Position numbers and translations under genes: made by a program. The notes beneath the pieces are model-generated. The model did no database searches. It was not told where the DNA came from and worked only from the letters and a program-made list of their open reading frames with translations. Shown piece by piece: positions 46,428-57,613 of a DNA stretch of 64,000 nt. Positions within the stretch are counted from its first letter, which is position 1; each line of letters begins with the position of its first letter. The stretch spans positions 10,808,029-10,872,028 of the forward strand of contig CM075942.1 in NCBI GenBank assembly GCA_038030265.1, in the 5' to 3' direction. Source of the stretch: Corythucha ciliata (lineage: Eukaryota > Arthropoda > Insecta > Hemiptera > Tingidae).

Positions 46428-46445
46428 ATCCGGCTCGGAGGACCA
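46428..46445 (-). promoter_or_regulatory. BEL-1 copy A primer-binding site (tRNA-Tyr-like)
   Basis: The minus strand reads TGGTCCTCCGAGCCGGAT starting one base inside the LTR. This is close to the complement of the 3' end of insect tRNA-Tyr, the type of primer seen in many BEL elements. The tRNA assignment is from memory of the family and was not verified. Confidence 0.6.
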
Positions 46446-46446
46446 A

Positions 46447-46630
46447 TGTTTTGTCGTGAATTAGGGATTAATTGAATATTTTAAATAGAGAGAATAAAAG
46501 TAGACTGTAATCCATATCGCATCACAAAAACAAGTGAATTCCTTTTATTGATTATTAAATCTTCCCAGGTAGGTTACAAAAACTAGTCTTTTTATATTTT
46601 ATTTTTTTTTTTTTGCGTTGTGTGCAAACA
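46447..46630 (-). repeat. BEL-1 copy A 5' LTR
   Basis: 184 bp, followed by CCCTT at 46631-46635. The primer-binding site lies directly inside. Confidence 0.85.
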
Positions 46631-46635
46631 CCCTT

Positions 46636-47552
46636 CCCCAAGACAGCATAAAAAAATCCCCATGATTCAGCGTTGGGTTAAGGAGCAGCTGTTGGTAGAA
46701 GTTTCATTTCATTCGTTTTTACGAAATAATTCTTGAACCATTTGTTTTAACGCAGAAATGCCCCAGACTAAAATTGAAGAGCACGAAATTGTACGCAAGA
46801 AACTATCATACCATTTTTTCCCTCCCCTTCGCATTCTGGTAGAAACAGGAGAAGGAAACTAAAAGCAGACAGAAAATTGGCCGAAGTCTGGAAGCTGGAA
46901 AAACTAATAAATATTTGGTGCAATCTCTCTCGGACCCCTTTCCTTCCATTGTGTAAAAAACTCCCAAAAATTTCAAGTCGGGTGTTGCCACTGATGCTTG
47001 AGCTGGAGTTTGGATTTGAGGGTCATTTTGTTCGTTTTGCTGAAATATCTCTAAAACCATCAGTGTTGACTAATCATTTTATTAGGCTGAATTTGAAGAC
47101 CACAAAAAAGCCACATCAAGGTCCCATGCGCATGGTATAGTGGAAGCCGCGTGAACAACGATGCAGAATTGAATAGGTATGTCTGACTTTTTCTATGTCG
47201 AACCGATCTCATCGAAATTCGGGATGCTTTAAAAAAAAAAATAGTAGGAGGGATTCTAAACGCATCCATCTGGAGAACGTTTGGCAAAAATGGTCACCTT
47301 TTTTTTATGAACTAATTCATCGAAATTTTCTATGGATAGTTTAGCTAAAATGTAAAGAATGCTATTTAACACAACTTTAAACCTCTGTTGATAAGGCTTA
47401 TGATGCTTTGTGTCGTTTGATGCGACCGTCCCATAATGAAAAAAGTGTCCTATTGTAGGATTTGTCGTCAAAATTACCATAAAGACAGCTGGAAGGAAGT
47501 ATATCTCATTTATACTCAAAAAGAGGAGTCTCTGCCAAAAAAAAAAATAGTG
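46636..47552. repeat. Flank duplicated at 54875-55803
   Basis: About 0.92 kb to the right of BEL-1 copy A recurs to the right of copy B with few differences, one of which is a short insertion near 55370 that includes GTTTTTCCTCGATCG. Similarity ends at AGTGAATCA on both sides. No gene is recognised within it. Confidence 0.8.
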
Positions 47553-47668
47553 AATCAATTAAGTACTACCTATCTACTAGATAGTCAAAAGCGGTTGGGA
47601 TTGTTTGGGTATTTTATTTTTTTTCGCTTATATCTCGTTGGGGATTCAAACTTCAAAAACAAAGCAGG

Positions 47669-47807
47669 TCTCAAGGTACCTACTAAAAGTCAGTCTCATT
47701 CTCTCTCTTTCCTTTTCCAAAAATTTAGTTAACTCCATTTTCCGGTCTCTCAAAATTTATCAATCGCTCTCCCTATAAAATACAGTCCCCTCTGCTCTCC
47801 AGCAACA
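47669..47807 (+). mobile_element. 3' fragment of a BEL-2 LTR
   Basis: 139 bp from TCTCAAGGTAC to CCAGCAACA matches 57181-57319 with few changes, and the two diverge immediately after AGCAACA. It is a truncated solo LTR in the 0.45-kb spacer between the two duplicated blocks. It includes a TATAAAATA box. Confidence 0.75.
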
Positions 47808-47972
47808 AAATTTGGTCCTCCGGCCCCGATCAAAAAAAAAAATTGAATTAAAATATCATCATTTAGGATAAGTAAGATAGGTCCTTAAAATTATTCATTT
47901 AATCGTAGGTCAGTTAACGTAGTTCAGCTTCCAAAAACGGATAAAACTAGACATATCTCTTCTTTATTTTAT

Positions 47973-48477
47973 TTAAAGTAGTTTAAGTTTTAAGGATTGT
48001 ACAAAGTTCAACACAACTAAACCCGGATCCAGGGGATCTTCAACGGCCACCAATTCACTCTCGTGTGGCTTGTGAAATGAGAATGGAACACTCGCTCCAG
48101 CGACGACGTTACCACACGAGATGTAGCACAACTGGTACAGGTTATCACCCGGATTTTTTGGAAGGTCGGCCGCTGTTTTGACCAAATTATACATAAAGAT
48201 ACTTTGAAGTTGTGGCCAAGTCGAGGGAAAACATGGAAGAAAAAAACAATAAATTACCAGGAATGATAACGTATTTGAGACGACCATCGGACAAGTTGAC
48301 GTTCGGTCGAATGAATGTAATATACTCGGACACTGATTTCCATCCGACTTTGAATAGTGAAACTTTGTCACCCGGTTGAGGATTAATGTCCTCAGTTAGT
48401 GAATAAGTGCACCGAAAGTCACTGTCACATGGGTAGATTTCGTTTAGTTCGTGGAAAATAACCTGCGAACATTTCAT
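47973..48477 (-). CDS. Orphan SKICH fragment of the TAX1BP1-like gene
   Basis: This is a duplicate of exons 1-2 of the autophagy receptor. Exon 1 (48477-48258) and exon 2 (48172 onward) keep their ATG, donor and acceptor, and the intron length is unchanged. Differences are few: one Asp-to-Glu change near the start (FHELNEIYP) and a silent change before the donor. Similarity ends within exon 2, just after the LVV motif. The frame then runs 12 codons through unrelated DNA to a stop at 47973. If expressed, the spliced product would be about 139 aa: a SKICH domain plus LVV without coiled coil or zinc finger. There is no evidence that it is expressed; it may be a pseudogene. Confidence 0.6.
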
Positions 48478-48937
48478 AAAACAGTGTAATTAGCTATATG
48501 AGGTAAAATTGAAAATTTGCTCCCTAATTAGAGCTGTTAGTCCAGTCAATGAATGATTCTAGGTGGAAAGTCAAAACGTACTAAAACCGACTGTGCCACG
48601 TTGTTTGGGATGCCTAGTGATATAACATACTAAAAGTCCTTGAACCTAGCGTAGGCGCAAGAGGGGAAGGGGGAGGGTCAAAGGTCCTCACTTATGGTTT
48701 TTTGCCTATATCTCAGTGAGGGTTGGTCTTTCAAAACATTTATGCGTAAACGAAATTAAAGCTCACAGAATTCTCTAATTTTTAGTATCTAATAGTTGTT
48801 CGGCCATCTCTAACCGTTAGCTAGATAAACGTAGGGGTATAGTACAGTTAAATTAGAATTTGACCCAGACACCCTTTTGTGTGTTCTCCAGTTCTGTTGA
48901 ACAGGAGAACTTTTCGTTAACATTGTTTGTTACCCTT

Positions 48938-49121
48938 TGTTTTGTCGTGAATTAGGGATTAATTGAATATTTTAAATAGAGAGAATAAAAGTAGACTGTA
49001 ATCCATATCGCTTCACAAAAACAAGTGAATTACTTTTATTGATTATTAAATCTTCCCAGGTAGGTTACAAAAACTATTCTTTTTATATTTTATTTTATTT
49101 TTTTTGCGTTGTGTGCAAACA
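48938..49121 (-). repeat. BEL-1 copy B 3' LTR
   Basis: 184 bp, outer flank CCCTT. It shares the TTAC and TATTC states with copy A's 3' LTR. Confidence 0.85.
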
Positions 49122-49425
49122 TTTTCTCCCCACCTTGAAATAACGATTTCAAAATTAAACCCCCAAAATTGAACGTTAATGAAGAAATTGAATTTTTCAT
49201 CCGAAAGAAAAACAAAGTTAGTCAATTGTCCAAAATTGGGCATAGCTTCACAACAGGTCGCTTCAGCTCATGTCCATTTCCGATGTGAAGCGTGGCAACT
49301 CTTGCCACTCCGTCGTTGCCAACGTGAAGCTCTTTGATACGAGCCAATTTCCATTGAGTTGGCTTTGTGTTTTCGTCTTTGATAGTTACAAGTGTCCCAA
49401 CAGGAAGATTACTTCGAGGAAACCT

Positions 49426-52077
49426 TCATTTATTTCTTTTCTGAAGAGCTGAGAGGTATTCAGAGCTCCATCTTTTCCAAAATTGTTGAAATAGTTGTTG
49501 TACTCGATTCCATCTGTGTACGAGAGGTTTCTCATCCGACAAGTCCGTTTCCGTAGGCAGATTAATAGGTCCACCGATGAGGAAGTGCGCTGGCGTCAAT
49601 GCAGCTGGGTCACTTGGGTCGTCCGAAATTGGCGTGATGGGGCGTGAATTGATGCACGCCTCTATCCCTGTGAGTAGTGTCATGGCTTCTTTAAACGTGC
49701 AGATTATTCCGTTCATAGTCTTGGCCATATGACGTTTGACAATTTTCACTGAGGCCTCCCATAGACCTCCAAAATGTGGCGCGCCGGGAGGAATGAAATG
49801 CCACGTAATCCCGTGATCAGCACATTCTTTGTGAATCATTTGGTCTGTGACTAGCGGTCTTAATTCCTTTTTAGCGGCGACAAAATTTGTCCCGTTGTCC
49901 GAGAATATAGCTCTGGAGACTCCTCTTCGAGCAAAGAACCTTCGTAAGGCTGCTAAGAATGCTTTCCCACTCATATCTGTTACCAGTTCCAAATGAACAG
50001 CCTTAACCGCGAAACACACAAAAACTGCAATGTAAGCCTTTTGTCTCACCGATTTCCTTGTGCCGACTTTTATCCAAATTGGTCCACAGAAGTCAACACC
50101 TGTGTTTTCAAAGCATCGACCCATCGATACTCTTTCCTTGGGTAATGGCGCCATATACGGATGTATGGCGTTAGGCACCGCCCTCCTACGTCGTAACACA
50201 TCCTGAACAACAGCTTTCGCTGCGCTTTTACCGTTAATAGGCCAAAACTCAGCTCTAACCAAACTTAGTAAGGCTTGGGGACCAACGTGAAAATATTTTT
50301 TATGATAGTCCGATAGAATTAGCTGTGTTATTTTGTGTTTATATGGTAGGAGAACGGGATGCTTCCTCGCTTCCGAAATGTTAGCGTTGTTTAGCCGCCC
50401 ACCCACTCTTAAAATTCCGTTTTCATCAGAGAATGCAGCTATCGGCAAGAGCTTACTGTCTTTAGATAGTAACTTTCCCTTCGCCAACCGAGAAACCTCT
50501 TTTGGGAATGCTTCTGCTTGAACGAGCTTCATAACTGCAAACTTCGCTTCTTTCAATTCTTCTGACGATAAAAATCCGAGCCGTTTTGTAACAGTCATCC
50601 GAGCTTTGCAATTATGGCTAAATCTTAAAATGTAAGCCACAATTCGTAAAAGAGTTGACCAATTAGAATAACGCGTCGTAACGCCCATTTCATCAGTTTG
50701 GACTGGGAGAGAATAAGTGAGTTTTTTTGTCTCAGGACAATTCAAAAGTGTCCTCTTCCAGGTTGGCCAGTCTCGTTGATTTGATTTTAAAAATTGTGGT
50801 CCTTCCCACCAAAGTTGATTTTTTGTAAATTCCGTCGTCACTTCTCCCCTTGAAGCGATGTCAGCAGGATTTTCGCGCGAAGCTACGTGATGCCACTGTT
50901 TCGGGTTTGTCGATTCTTGTATGATTGAAACCCTGTTGCCAACAAACGTCTTCCATTGTTTAGGACAACCATTTATCCACGAGAGAACTATTTCCGAATC
51001 CGTCCAGCAATGAAAATCAAGACCAGAATGTACCTTTAATTCCTTCAAATGGCTCAAGAGTTTGACTAGAAGAACTGCAGCCAAAAGTTCACACCGAGGC
51101 AGCGTAACCAAGTTTAGAGGGCATACTCTTGCTTTAGCCATCAACAGTCGTGACGAAAATTCTTTCTTCATGTCATCCCAGGACCGAATATAAATGCACG
51201 CTCCATATGCCTTTTCTGAACTGTCACAAAATCCATGAACTTCAGCGTATGTGAAATGACGTGTCACAACGCTACGAGGAATTCGAATTGGACCCACCTC
51301 TTCGAATCGTTTTCGAAAAACTAACCATTTTTCTTTCAGTGAATCCGGTAGTTGGTCGTCCCACGAGATAGACTCTCTCCACAGTTCTTGAAGATACATT
51401 TTTCCTCGAATCAATAATGGCGCCAACAATCCCAGCGGGTCCCAATACCCGTTAATGTCTGACAAAATCGACCGTTTCGTGACTGAAGATCGCTTCCAAC
51501 TCGATATTTCGAAAATTAATTGATCAGCCGAGGGATTCCAGGTGATTCCCAAAGCTCTAATAGGCTCGTCACCACCGAGGTTAACACAGAAGTGTTCAAT
51601 GGGAGCTCCCGACAACGCTCCAGATTCGCTCATCTTAGCCATGAACTCGGGGGAGTTGGAACACCATTTCCTGAGAATAAAATTCTTTTCAGCCAGGATT
51701 TTGTAGAGTTTCTGCTGGGTCGTTAGTAAGTCGTCTAGTGAATCACACCCGGTTACCAAATCGTCCATAAAAAATTGTTTCTTAATGATTCGAGACATCT
51801 CTGGTTCCTTTTCTTGAATTTCGTCCGCAATATAATGCAGGCACCTTATAGCCAAATAAGGAGCAGGAGCTGTTCCGTACGTTACCGTATTCAATTTGTA
51901 ATGCCCGATCAATTTATTAGGATCTTCTCTCCAAAGAATTCGTTGGAAGTGCCGATCTGACTCCGATACCCAAATTTGCCGAAACATTTTCGCAACATCT
52001 GCGGTTAATCCGAAACGTGAAAACCGAAATGGAACCAATACATCTGAAATATCGTTTTGTAACACCGGTCCGACCAT
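49426..52077 (-). pseudogene. BEL-1 copy B pol: reverse transcriptase, RNase H, integrase
   Basis: An 883-codon open frame runs from within the reverse transcriptase (catalytic FMDD near 51770) through RNase H to the integrase core (GVDFCGPI, SDNGTNF, HFGGLWE). It stops at 49426, where the C-terminal domain would continue. That stop is TGA in frame with the rest; the conserved residue there is normally Trp. Unlike copy A, the integrase frame is intact. The upstream boundary is a one-base loss near 52095 that separates it from the protease frame. Confidence 0.85.
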
Positions 52078-52088
52078 AAGAGCATCAT

Positions 52089-53513
52089 TCAGACTAAGTT
52101 TTTGTCTCCTCTGAACGAAGCATTGAAAACGACTCTGAGACTCGTGGTGGAGCTCTCCCTCAAAACTGCATGATGTGGCAGGTAGTAATTAGGCCTTTCT
52201 ATCTCTTCAATTGGTAGTCTCTCCATGTGACCGAGTTCTATGTACTCATTTATGAACGCAAGGTACCTTTTCTTTAGTTCCGGATTTTTCTTAAAACGTG
52301 CTTCAAGAGCAAAAAATTGTTTCCGCGCACCGAACATGGAATTTCCGAGTTCCTCCGGGGAAATTTTAAATGGAAGTGAAATAATGAACCTTTGATCTTG
52401 GTGAAATTGAACCGTATTTTTAAAATGATACTCACACTGTAGGTTTTCTTCCGTTCGCCTAGACGATTGAGAAGGCAGAGTCTTAGCCTCCGATGAAAAC
52501 TCTAGCTCATCGCTGTCAGAGCCAGACCCGATAGTAAAAGAATTGACCGCCCGCGTGGATTTTTGTATTTCACCGACAAACACCCAACCGAAACTAATTT
52601 TTATAAAATAACAATCCTTGTTGTCTGAATCCGGATAGAATTTTCCTTCTTTGAGAGTCTCGAAGAACATTTTACTGCCTATAATACCGTCAATATCGTC
52701 AGCTGATAACGAGAAAATTGTTGGATCAGCAATATTTTCCCGTACATGAGTGGGCAGATTCCACGATTCCATTTTTAAATGCTGAGCTGGGAGCCTTCCC
52801 CCAACAATTTTGGGCAGAACAAAGAATTCAATGTGTCTAGAGAAATCCGAAATTATTGATTTTATTTTTGCCGAAACATAACCTGGGGAATGAGTTTTCA
52901 CACTGCCAATGCCGTTTACATCCATTTTACTGTTAATTATTTTCAAATTTAACCTGTTGACGAATTGTTCCGAAATGAAATTTAGTTCCGAAGCCGAGTC
53001 CAGTAGGAAACGTCCAAAATGGGAACGACCGTCGCTAGATGGAAATTCGATTAGAGCAGTAGGGAAGATAACCTCGCCCTTAATATTCGATGACAAAGCC
53101 GTGGAAATGCAAAATGAGTTTGATGAAACTGATTCCTCAATTTTTGTGAGGGGCCGTGATGAATTATTTGAGGGGCCGTTTGAGGTAGATGACGGGGACT
53201 GGTTGCATAGCAGGTAATTGTGTTTTTTGTTACACTTGGAACACAGTCGACCCTTGCAATTCGCTGCTTTGTGCGAATAGCCCAAACATTGCCAACAACA
53301 TCCGATTTTACTGACCATTTCCCTTCGATTGTCAACTGATTCCTTGAGAAATTTCCCACATTTGAAAACAGGGTGATCAGAAGATCCACATATTTTACAT
53401 TTAGACCCATCAGGCTCGTTACTTTGAGTCACCAAAGCCGTTGACACTCCCCACTTGGATGAATGAAGTTTCCCAGGTATTTCCTTTTCATTTTTCCTCT
53501 CAAATGCTTCCAA
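52089..53513 (-). pseudogene. BEL-1 copy B zinc knuckles, protease and start of reverse transcriptase
   Basis: This 474-codon frame holds the CCHC knuckles (CKICGSSDHPVFKC, CSKCNKKH), the DSAS protease and the N-terminal reverse transcriptase up to RVVFNASFRGDKN. It is cut from the upstream gag by a roughly 7-bp deletion near 53530 and from pol by a one-base deletion near 52095. Confidence 0.85.
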
Positions 53514-54412
53514 ATAGTTGTACTGCCCGATTCTTCAAGCTCTGAGTACTTCGGCATTTCTTTAGATGCTGCTGATTTTTGTACCCAAGCCCTGAGCGTC
53601 CCTTTGTCGAGTTTGGACGTAAATAGATACGTCAAGAATGGGTCACCTGATTCTATTGATATGCTCATTTTCTTTAGAGCATTTAAGTTTTTGACAAAAA
53701 CCCCATGTAATGACCGAAGGTCTTTGGCTGATTGGCTCTCCAGCCGCTTGCAATTAAACAAATTCCCCAAATGTGTCTCCGTGAGTAATTTATTATTTTT
53801 GTAGTGTTGAAGCAATTTATCCCAAGCGAATTCATAATTTTCGTCCGCCAAGTCGATACCGTCAATGACTTGAAGTGCTTCGTTTTCCAGGGTGCTCAAC
53901 AAATAATGAAACTTTTGGATGTTTTCAGCTGTTTGTTATCATGTATAATCGCTTTAAAGGTGTCATAAAAACGAAGCCAGTCTTCATTATTACCGGAAAA
54001 TCTTTCAATGTTAACTTTAAGAATTTTAACTCCGATATCCTCCGCGTCTGGTGTGAATCCCACACATTTAAGGTTATCTGATTTGTCAGAATCCGATTTT
54101 GTTAATTTCATAAAATAGGTCTTGTACCTCCGTGTATTCGTCCCCCGTTAGATTAGTTGTTTGAGCAGTGTCTAATAACTCAAAATAGCACTCCTCGTAT
54201 TTCGTGAAAAGATCCCCCAAATTAGTCAATTTTGATTCCAAAATTAGTTGATCCGACGCAGTTACGTCCGTTTTGACTGCAAAGTCATAAATCCGCCGAA
54301 TGTTTACCTCAAGCAATCCAAGCTTCGAAGGTGATTTTTGAACATTTGAGTTCGTTTCCCCCGTGTCCGATTTTGATTTGGTTATCTTATTGGATTTTTT
54401 TCCAGAACGCAT
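53429..54412 (-). pseudogene. BEL-1 copy B gag, three deletions
   Basis: The frame starts at the ATG at 54412 (MRSGKKSNK). It breaks near 54105 (about 20 bp lost relative to copy A), again near 53925 (one T lost), and near 53530 (about 7 bp lost). The pieces 54111-53896 and 53902-53429 carry the DUF1759-like region. It encoded the capsid part of the polyprotein and is no longer coding. Confidence 0.8.
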
Positions 54413-54685
54413 TTTGGAAAAGCCGAGCCGATTGAATTACCAGTATTTTAAGTATAAAAATGGAACGAACTCACCGCCGTAGTTATTGTTGTCTGATTAA
54501 TTATTAGCCCTCGTGCTAATAATAATAAAATTGTAATTGTTGTCAAGTCCAGGAAATTCACACGAAATCATGTCCGGAGTGCATGGCACACAAATTCAGT
54601 CCGAGAACATAAAAACTGTCCGAGCCCGTGTTACCATTTACTACTAATTGTTATTTTCACATAAAAATCCGGCCCGGAGGACCAA

Positions 54686-54869
54686 TGTTTTGTCGTGAAT
54701 TAGGGATTAATTGAATATTTTAAATAGAGAGAATAAAAGTAGACTGTAATCCATATCGCATCACAAAAACAAGTGAATTCCTTTTATTGATTATTAAATC
54801 TTCCCAGGTAGGTTACAAAAACTAGTCTTTTTATATTTTATTTTATTTTTTTTGCGTTGTGTGCAAACA
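54686..54869 (-). repeat. BEL-1 copy B 5' LTR
   Basis: 184 bp, followed by CCCTT. It shares the TTCC and TAGTC states with copy A's 5' LTR. The primer-binding site lies at 54667-54684 with one T-to-C-type change (GGCCCGG). Confidence 0.85.
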
Positions 54870-54874
54870 CCCTT

Positions 54875-55803
54875 CCCCAAGACAGCATAAAAAAATCCCC
54901 ATGATTCAGCGTTGGGTTAAGGAGCAGCTGTTGGTAGAAGTTTCATTTCATTCGTTTTTACGAAATAATTCTTGAACCATTTGTTTTAACGCAGAAATGC
55001 CCCAGACTAAAATTGAAGAGCACGAAATTGTACGCAAGAAACTATCATACCATTTTTTCCCTCCCCTTCGCCTTCTGGTAGAAACAGGAGAAGGAAACTA
55101 AAAGCAGACAGAAAATTGGCCGAAGTCTGGAAGCTGGAAAAACTAATAAATATTTGGTGCAATCTCTCTCGGACCCCTTTCCTTCCATTGTGTAAAAAAC
55201 TCCCAAAAATTTCACGTCGGGTGTTGCCACTGATGCTTGAGCTGGAGTTTGGATTTGAGGGTCATTTTGTTCGTTTTGCTGAAATATCTCTAAAACCATC
55301 AGTGTTGACTAATCATTTTATTAGGCTGAATTTGAAGACCACAAAAAAGCCACATCAAGGTCCCATGCGCGTTTTTCCTCGATCGCATGGTATAGTGGAA
55401 GCCGCGTGAACAACGATGCAGAATTGAATAGGTATGTCTGACTTTTTCTATGTCGAACCGATCTCATCGAAATTCGGGATGCTTTAAAAAAAAAAATAGT
55501 AGGAGGGATTCTAAACGCATCCATCTGGAGAACGTTTGGCAAAAATGGTCACCTTTTTTTTATGAACTAATTCATCGAAATTTTCTATGGATAGTTTAGC
55601 TAAAATGTAAAGAATGCTATTTAACACAACTTTAAACCTCTGTTGATAAGGCTTATGATGCTTTGTGTCGTTTGATGCGACCGTCCCATAATGAAAAAAG
55701 TGTCCTATTGTAGGATTTGTCGTCAAAATTACCATAAAGACAGCTGGAAGGAAATATATCTCATTTATACTCAAAAAGAGGAGTCTCTGCCAAAAAAAAA
55801 ATA
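54875..55803. repeat. Duplicated flank of BEL-1 copy B
   Basis: This is the counterpart of 46636-47552. It ends at AGTGAATCA, where the BEL-2 integrase sequence begins within a few bases. Confidence 0.8.
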
Positions 55804-55811
55804 GTGAATCA

Positions 55812-56830
55812 TCAAGTCCCAGAATCGTAGCTGTCTCAAATGCTACCGCTTTCAAGGTAAACCCCCTCAGCCGAAAATGGCCGACTTACCCGCTATTCGT
55901 TTTGAACAAATTCGGCCCTTTCTTAACACCACTCTCGACTGTGCCGGCCCGTTTAAACTCAAGGAGCACCTACGACGTAATGCTCGAATAGCTAAAGGTT
56001 ATCTGATCTTGTTTGCTTGTCTCTCCACCAAAGCAGTCCATTTGGAACTCCTCAGCTCTTTGACAACGGAATCCCTCCTGATGGCTCTGGATCGCTTTAT
56101 CTCCCGTCGAGGACTGTGTGCAAACATATTCTCAGACCGAGGTACCAACCTAGTTGGAGCTTCGAACCATCTCAAAGAGGTGGCAACCCTTATCCGGGAC
56201 TCCGCTCCGGAGATCGTGAAACTCCTGACTTCGAAGGAAATAAAGTGGCATTTCAATCCGCCGCAAAGCTCTCATTTCGGCGGTCTCCATGAAAGAATGA
56301 TTCGGGAAGTAAAGCGGCATCTCATTCGCACTGTCGGGGAAACCCCTCTTACCCATGAAGAAATGTCGACGTTTTTCTCAAAAATCGAAGCCATACTCAA
56401 CAGCAGACCGCTTGGATACGTGTCTAATGACCCGAACGACAGCGTCGATTACTTGACTCCAGGCCACTTTCTCGTGGGTAGTCCTCTCCTCGTTCCTCCA
56501 CAGCCCTTAGATCCCGATGATCTTGGACTCAATCAACGATTCTTTCTGATACACCAGAACTTGAGATCTTTTTGGAATCGGTGGTCCAAAGAATATCTCC
56601 AGGAGCTCCAAATCCGGACGAAGTGGACAAAAAATTCGCCTTCTCTTCAAGAAAACGACATTGTAATTATCAAAGATGTAAACGCTCCTCCTCTTATATG
56701 GCCTCTCGGCAGGGTAATTACCACGTATCCAGGCCCTGACCAACAAGTTAGAGTCGCAGATGTTCTCATCAAAGGGAAAACATACCAGCGAGCCATAAAC
56801 CGTTTGCTGCCCCTGCCCCATCTCGATTAA
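55812..56830 (+). pseudogene. BEL-2 integrase, 5'-truncated
   Basis: Integrase of the second BEL family. The frame is open from about 55812 (CLKCYRFQGKPPQP, the end of the zinc-binding region), past an internal ATG at 55877, to the TAA at 56828-56830. The catalytic core shows LDCAGPF, KAVHLELL, FSDRGTNLVGA and SSHFGGLHERMIREVKRHL, giving the D, D and E of the active site. The C-terminal domain shows WNRWSKEYLQELQ and LWPLGRV-like residues (IWPLGRVITTYPG). The rest of pol is absent. Within this span there is no stop or frameshift. Confidence 0.85.
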
Positions 56831-56986
56831 ACCTATTGCTAGCTTCAAATTTCTCTACTTAGGTTAAGTTAAGTTAAGTTTGCCTAGAAAAGTCTCGTTC
56901 TCATTAATCTACATTATGTTTTAGTTTTACCCAACTCTAGTTAAGTTTACTCCAAAGTAAAAAGCTCTCGCTTTTGGTGGGCGGTT

Positions 56987-57319
56987 TGTTATTGCTAAAC
57001 TGCCGTTCTTTAAAAAATTAGTATAGTAGAGACGCTCCCTACCCCAATCCTCCTATGCTCCCCACCCGCTCCCTCTCGGAATGAGTTTTTTCGCGATCGA
57101 GCCGGGAAAAGAAGAAAGTGTGTGTGTCTCCTCGAGGAAAGAAGTACAAAAAAAAACGCCTTCGCTGAAGTTGTCTCAAATCTCAAGGTACATACTAAAA
57201 GTCAGTCTCATTCTCTCTCTTTCCTTTTCCAAAAATTTAGTTAACTCCATTTTCCGGTCTCTCAAAATTTATCAATCGCTCTCTCTATAAAATACAGTCC
57301 CCTCTGCTCTCCAGCAACA
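56987..57319 (+). repeat. BEL-2 3' LTR
   Basis: About 333 bp from TGTTATTGCTAAACTGCC to CCAGCAACA. The right end is confirmed by the truncated copy ending at 47807; the left end is inferred from the TG start and preceding purine tract. A TATAAAATA box sits only about 30 bp before the LTR end. The LTR ends 3 bp before the stop codon of the adjacent Academ-like frame. Confidence 0.65.
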
Positions 57320-57322
57320 CTT

Positions 57323-57613
57323 TCACTGTCGTCGTAAACGTTTTGGGTGGGAGGGGCCTGGTTCAGATTGTTCCAAGCTTTCCATTGAGTCGGGGGTGTA
57401 TTCGTCTTCTGCGGTGTCGTTGAACGAGGATGATAATTTGTCTTCCTCATCTGTGTCTTCGTCATCGTCGTCATCATAATCATTATCATCATCGTCGTCA
57501 TTGACAATAGCTCTGCCATTTGTGCACGTCCCAGAACAACTGCTGCAGGCTATAGAACATGCCATCAAGGCCTTCCGACAACCGCAGCGTGAAGTGCTGC
57601 AGTTCCCGGTACA
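57323..57613 (-). pseudogene. Academ-like protein, Cys-rich CXC-type tail
   Basis: In the same frame as the nuclease after a TAG at 57616-57614. It contains CSTSRCGCRKALMACSIACS, a CRC/TSO1-like cysteine pattern, then an Asp-rich run and a basic end (PKRLRRQ) to TGA at 57323. The BEL-2 LTR begins 3 bp further on. Confidence 0.6.

Larger units (their letters stand above)
40668..46630 (-). mobile_element. BEL/Pao LTR retrotransposon, full-length (BEL-1, copy A)
   Basis: A 5.96-kb element with 184-bp LTRs (40668-40851 and 46447-46630) that begin TGTTTG and end ACA on the coding strand. A 5-bp target duplication CCCTT lies at 40663-40667 and 46631-46635. It has a primer-binding site beside the right LTR and a purine tract (GGGGAGAAAA) beside the left LTR. 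One long gag-pol frame of about 1.4 kb codons covers most of it. The LTRs differ at two clear substitutions plus a T-run change, so the insertion is fairly young. It lies just upstream of the SKICH exon of the TAX1BP1-like gene. Confidence 0.9.
48938..54869 (-). mobile_element. BEL/Pao retrotransposon (BEL-1, copy B, duplicate)
   Basis: LTRs at 48938-49121 and 54686-54869 have the same CCCTT flanks as copy A (48933-48937 and 54870-54874). The substitutions distinguishing the two LTRs of copy A are shared by copy B. The element was therefore copied as part of a segmental duplication and did not insert independently. It has more decay than copy A: several small deletions in gag and near the protease. 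Confidence 0.9.
55806..57319 (+). mobile_element. BEL/Pao retrotransposon, second family (BEL-2), 3' end only
   Basis: This plus-strand fragment contains the integrase (55812-56830), an untranslated region with TTAAGTTAAGTTAAGTT near 56863, a probable purine-rich tract at 56976-56985, and a 3' LTR (56987-57319). It is cut off on the left exactly where the segmental duplication ends. It differs in sequence and orientation from BEL-1. Confidence 0.8.

Noticed and set aside
45420..53865. Plus- and minus-strand frames of 60-113 codons repeated in both BEL-1 copies (for example 44639-44947 and 52909-53217)
   Set aside because: They are identical in both copies because of the duplication and are shadows of the gag-pol frame.
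57262..57519. Met/Thr/Asn-rich 85-codon minus-strand frame
   Set aside because: It is an out-of-frame reading of the Asp-rich run in the Academ-like tail.
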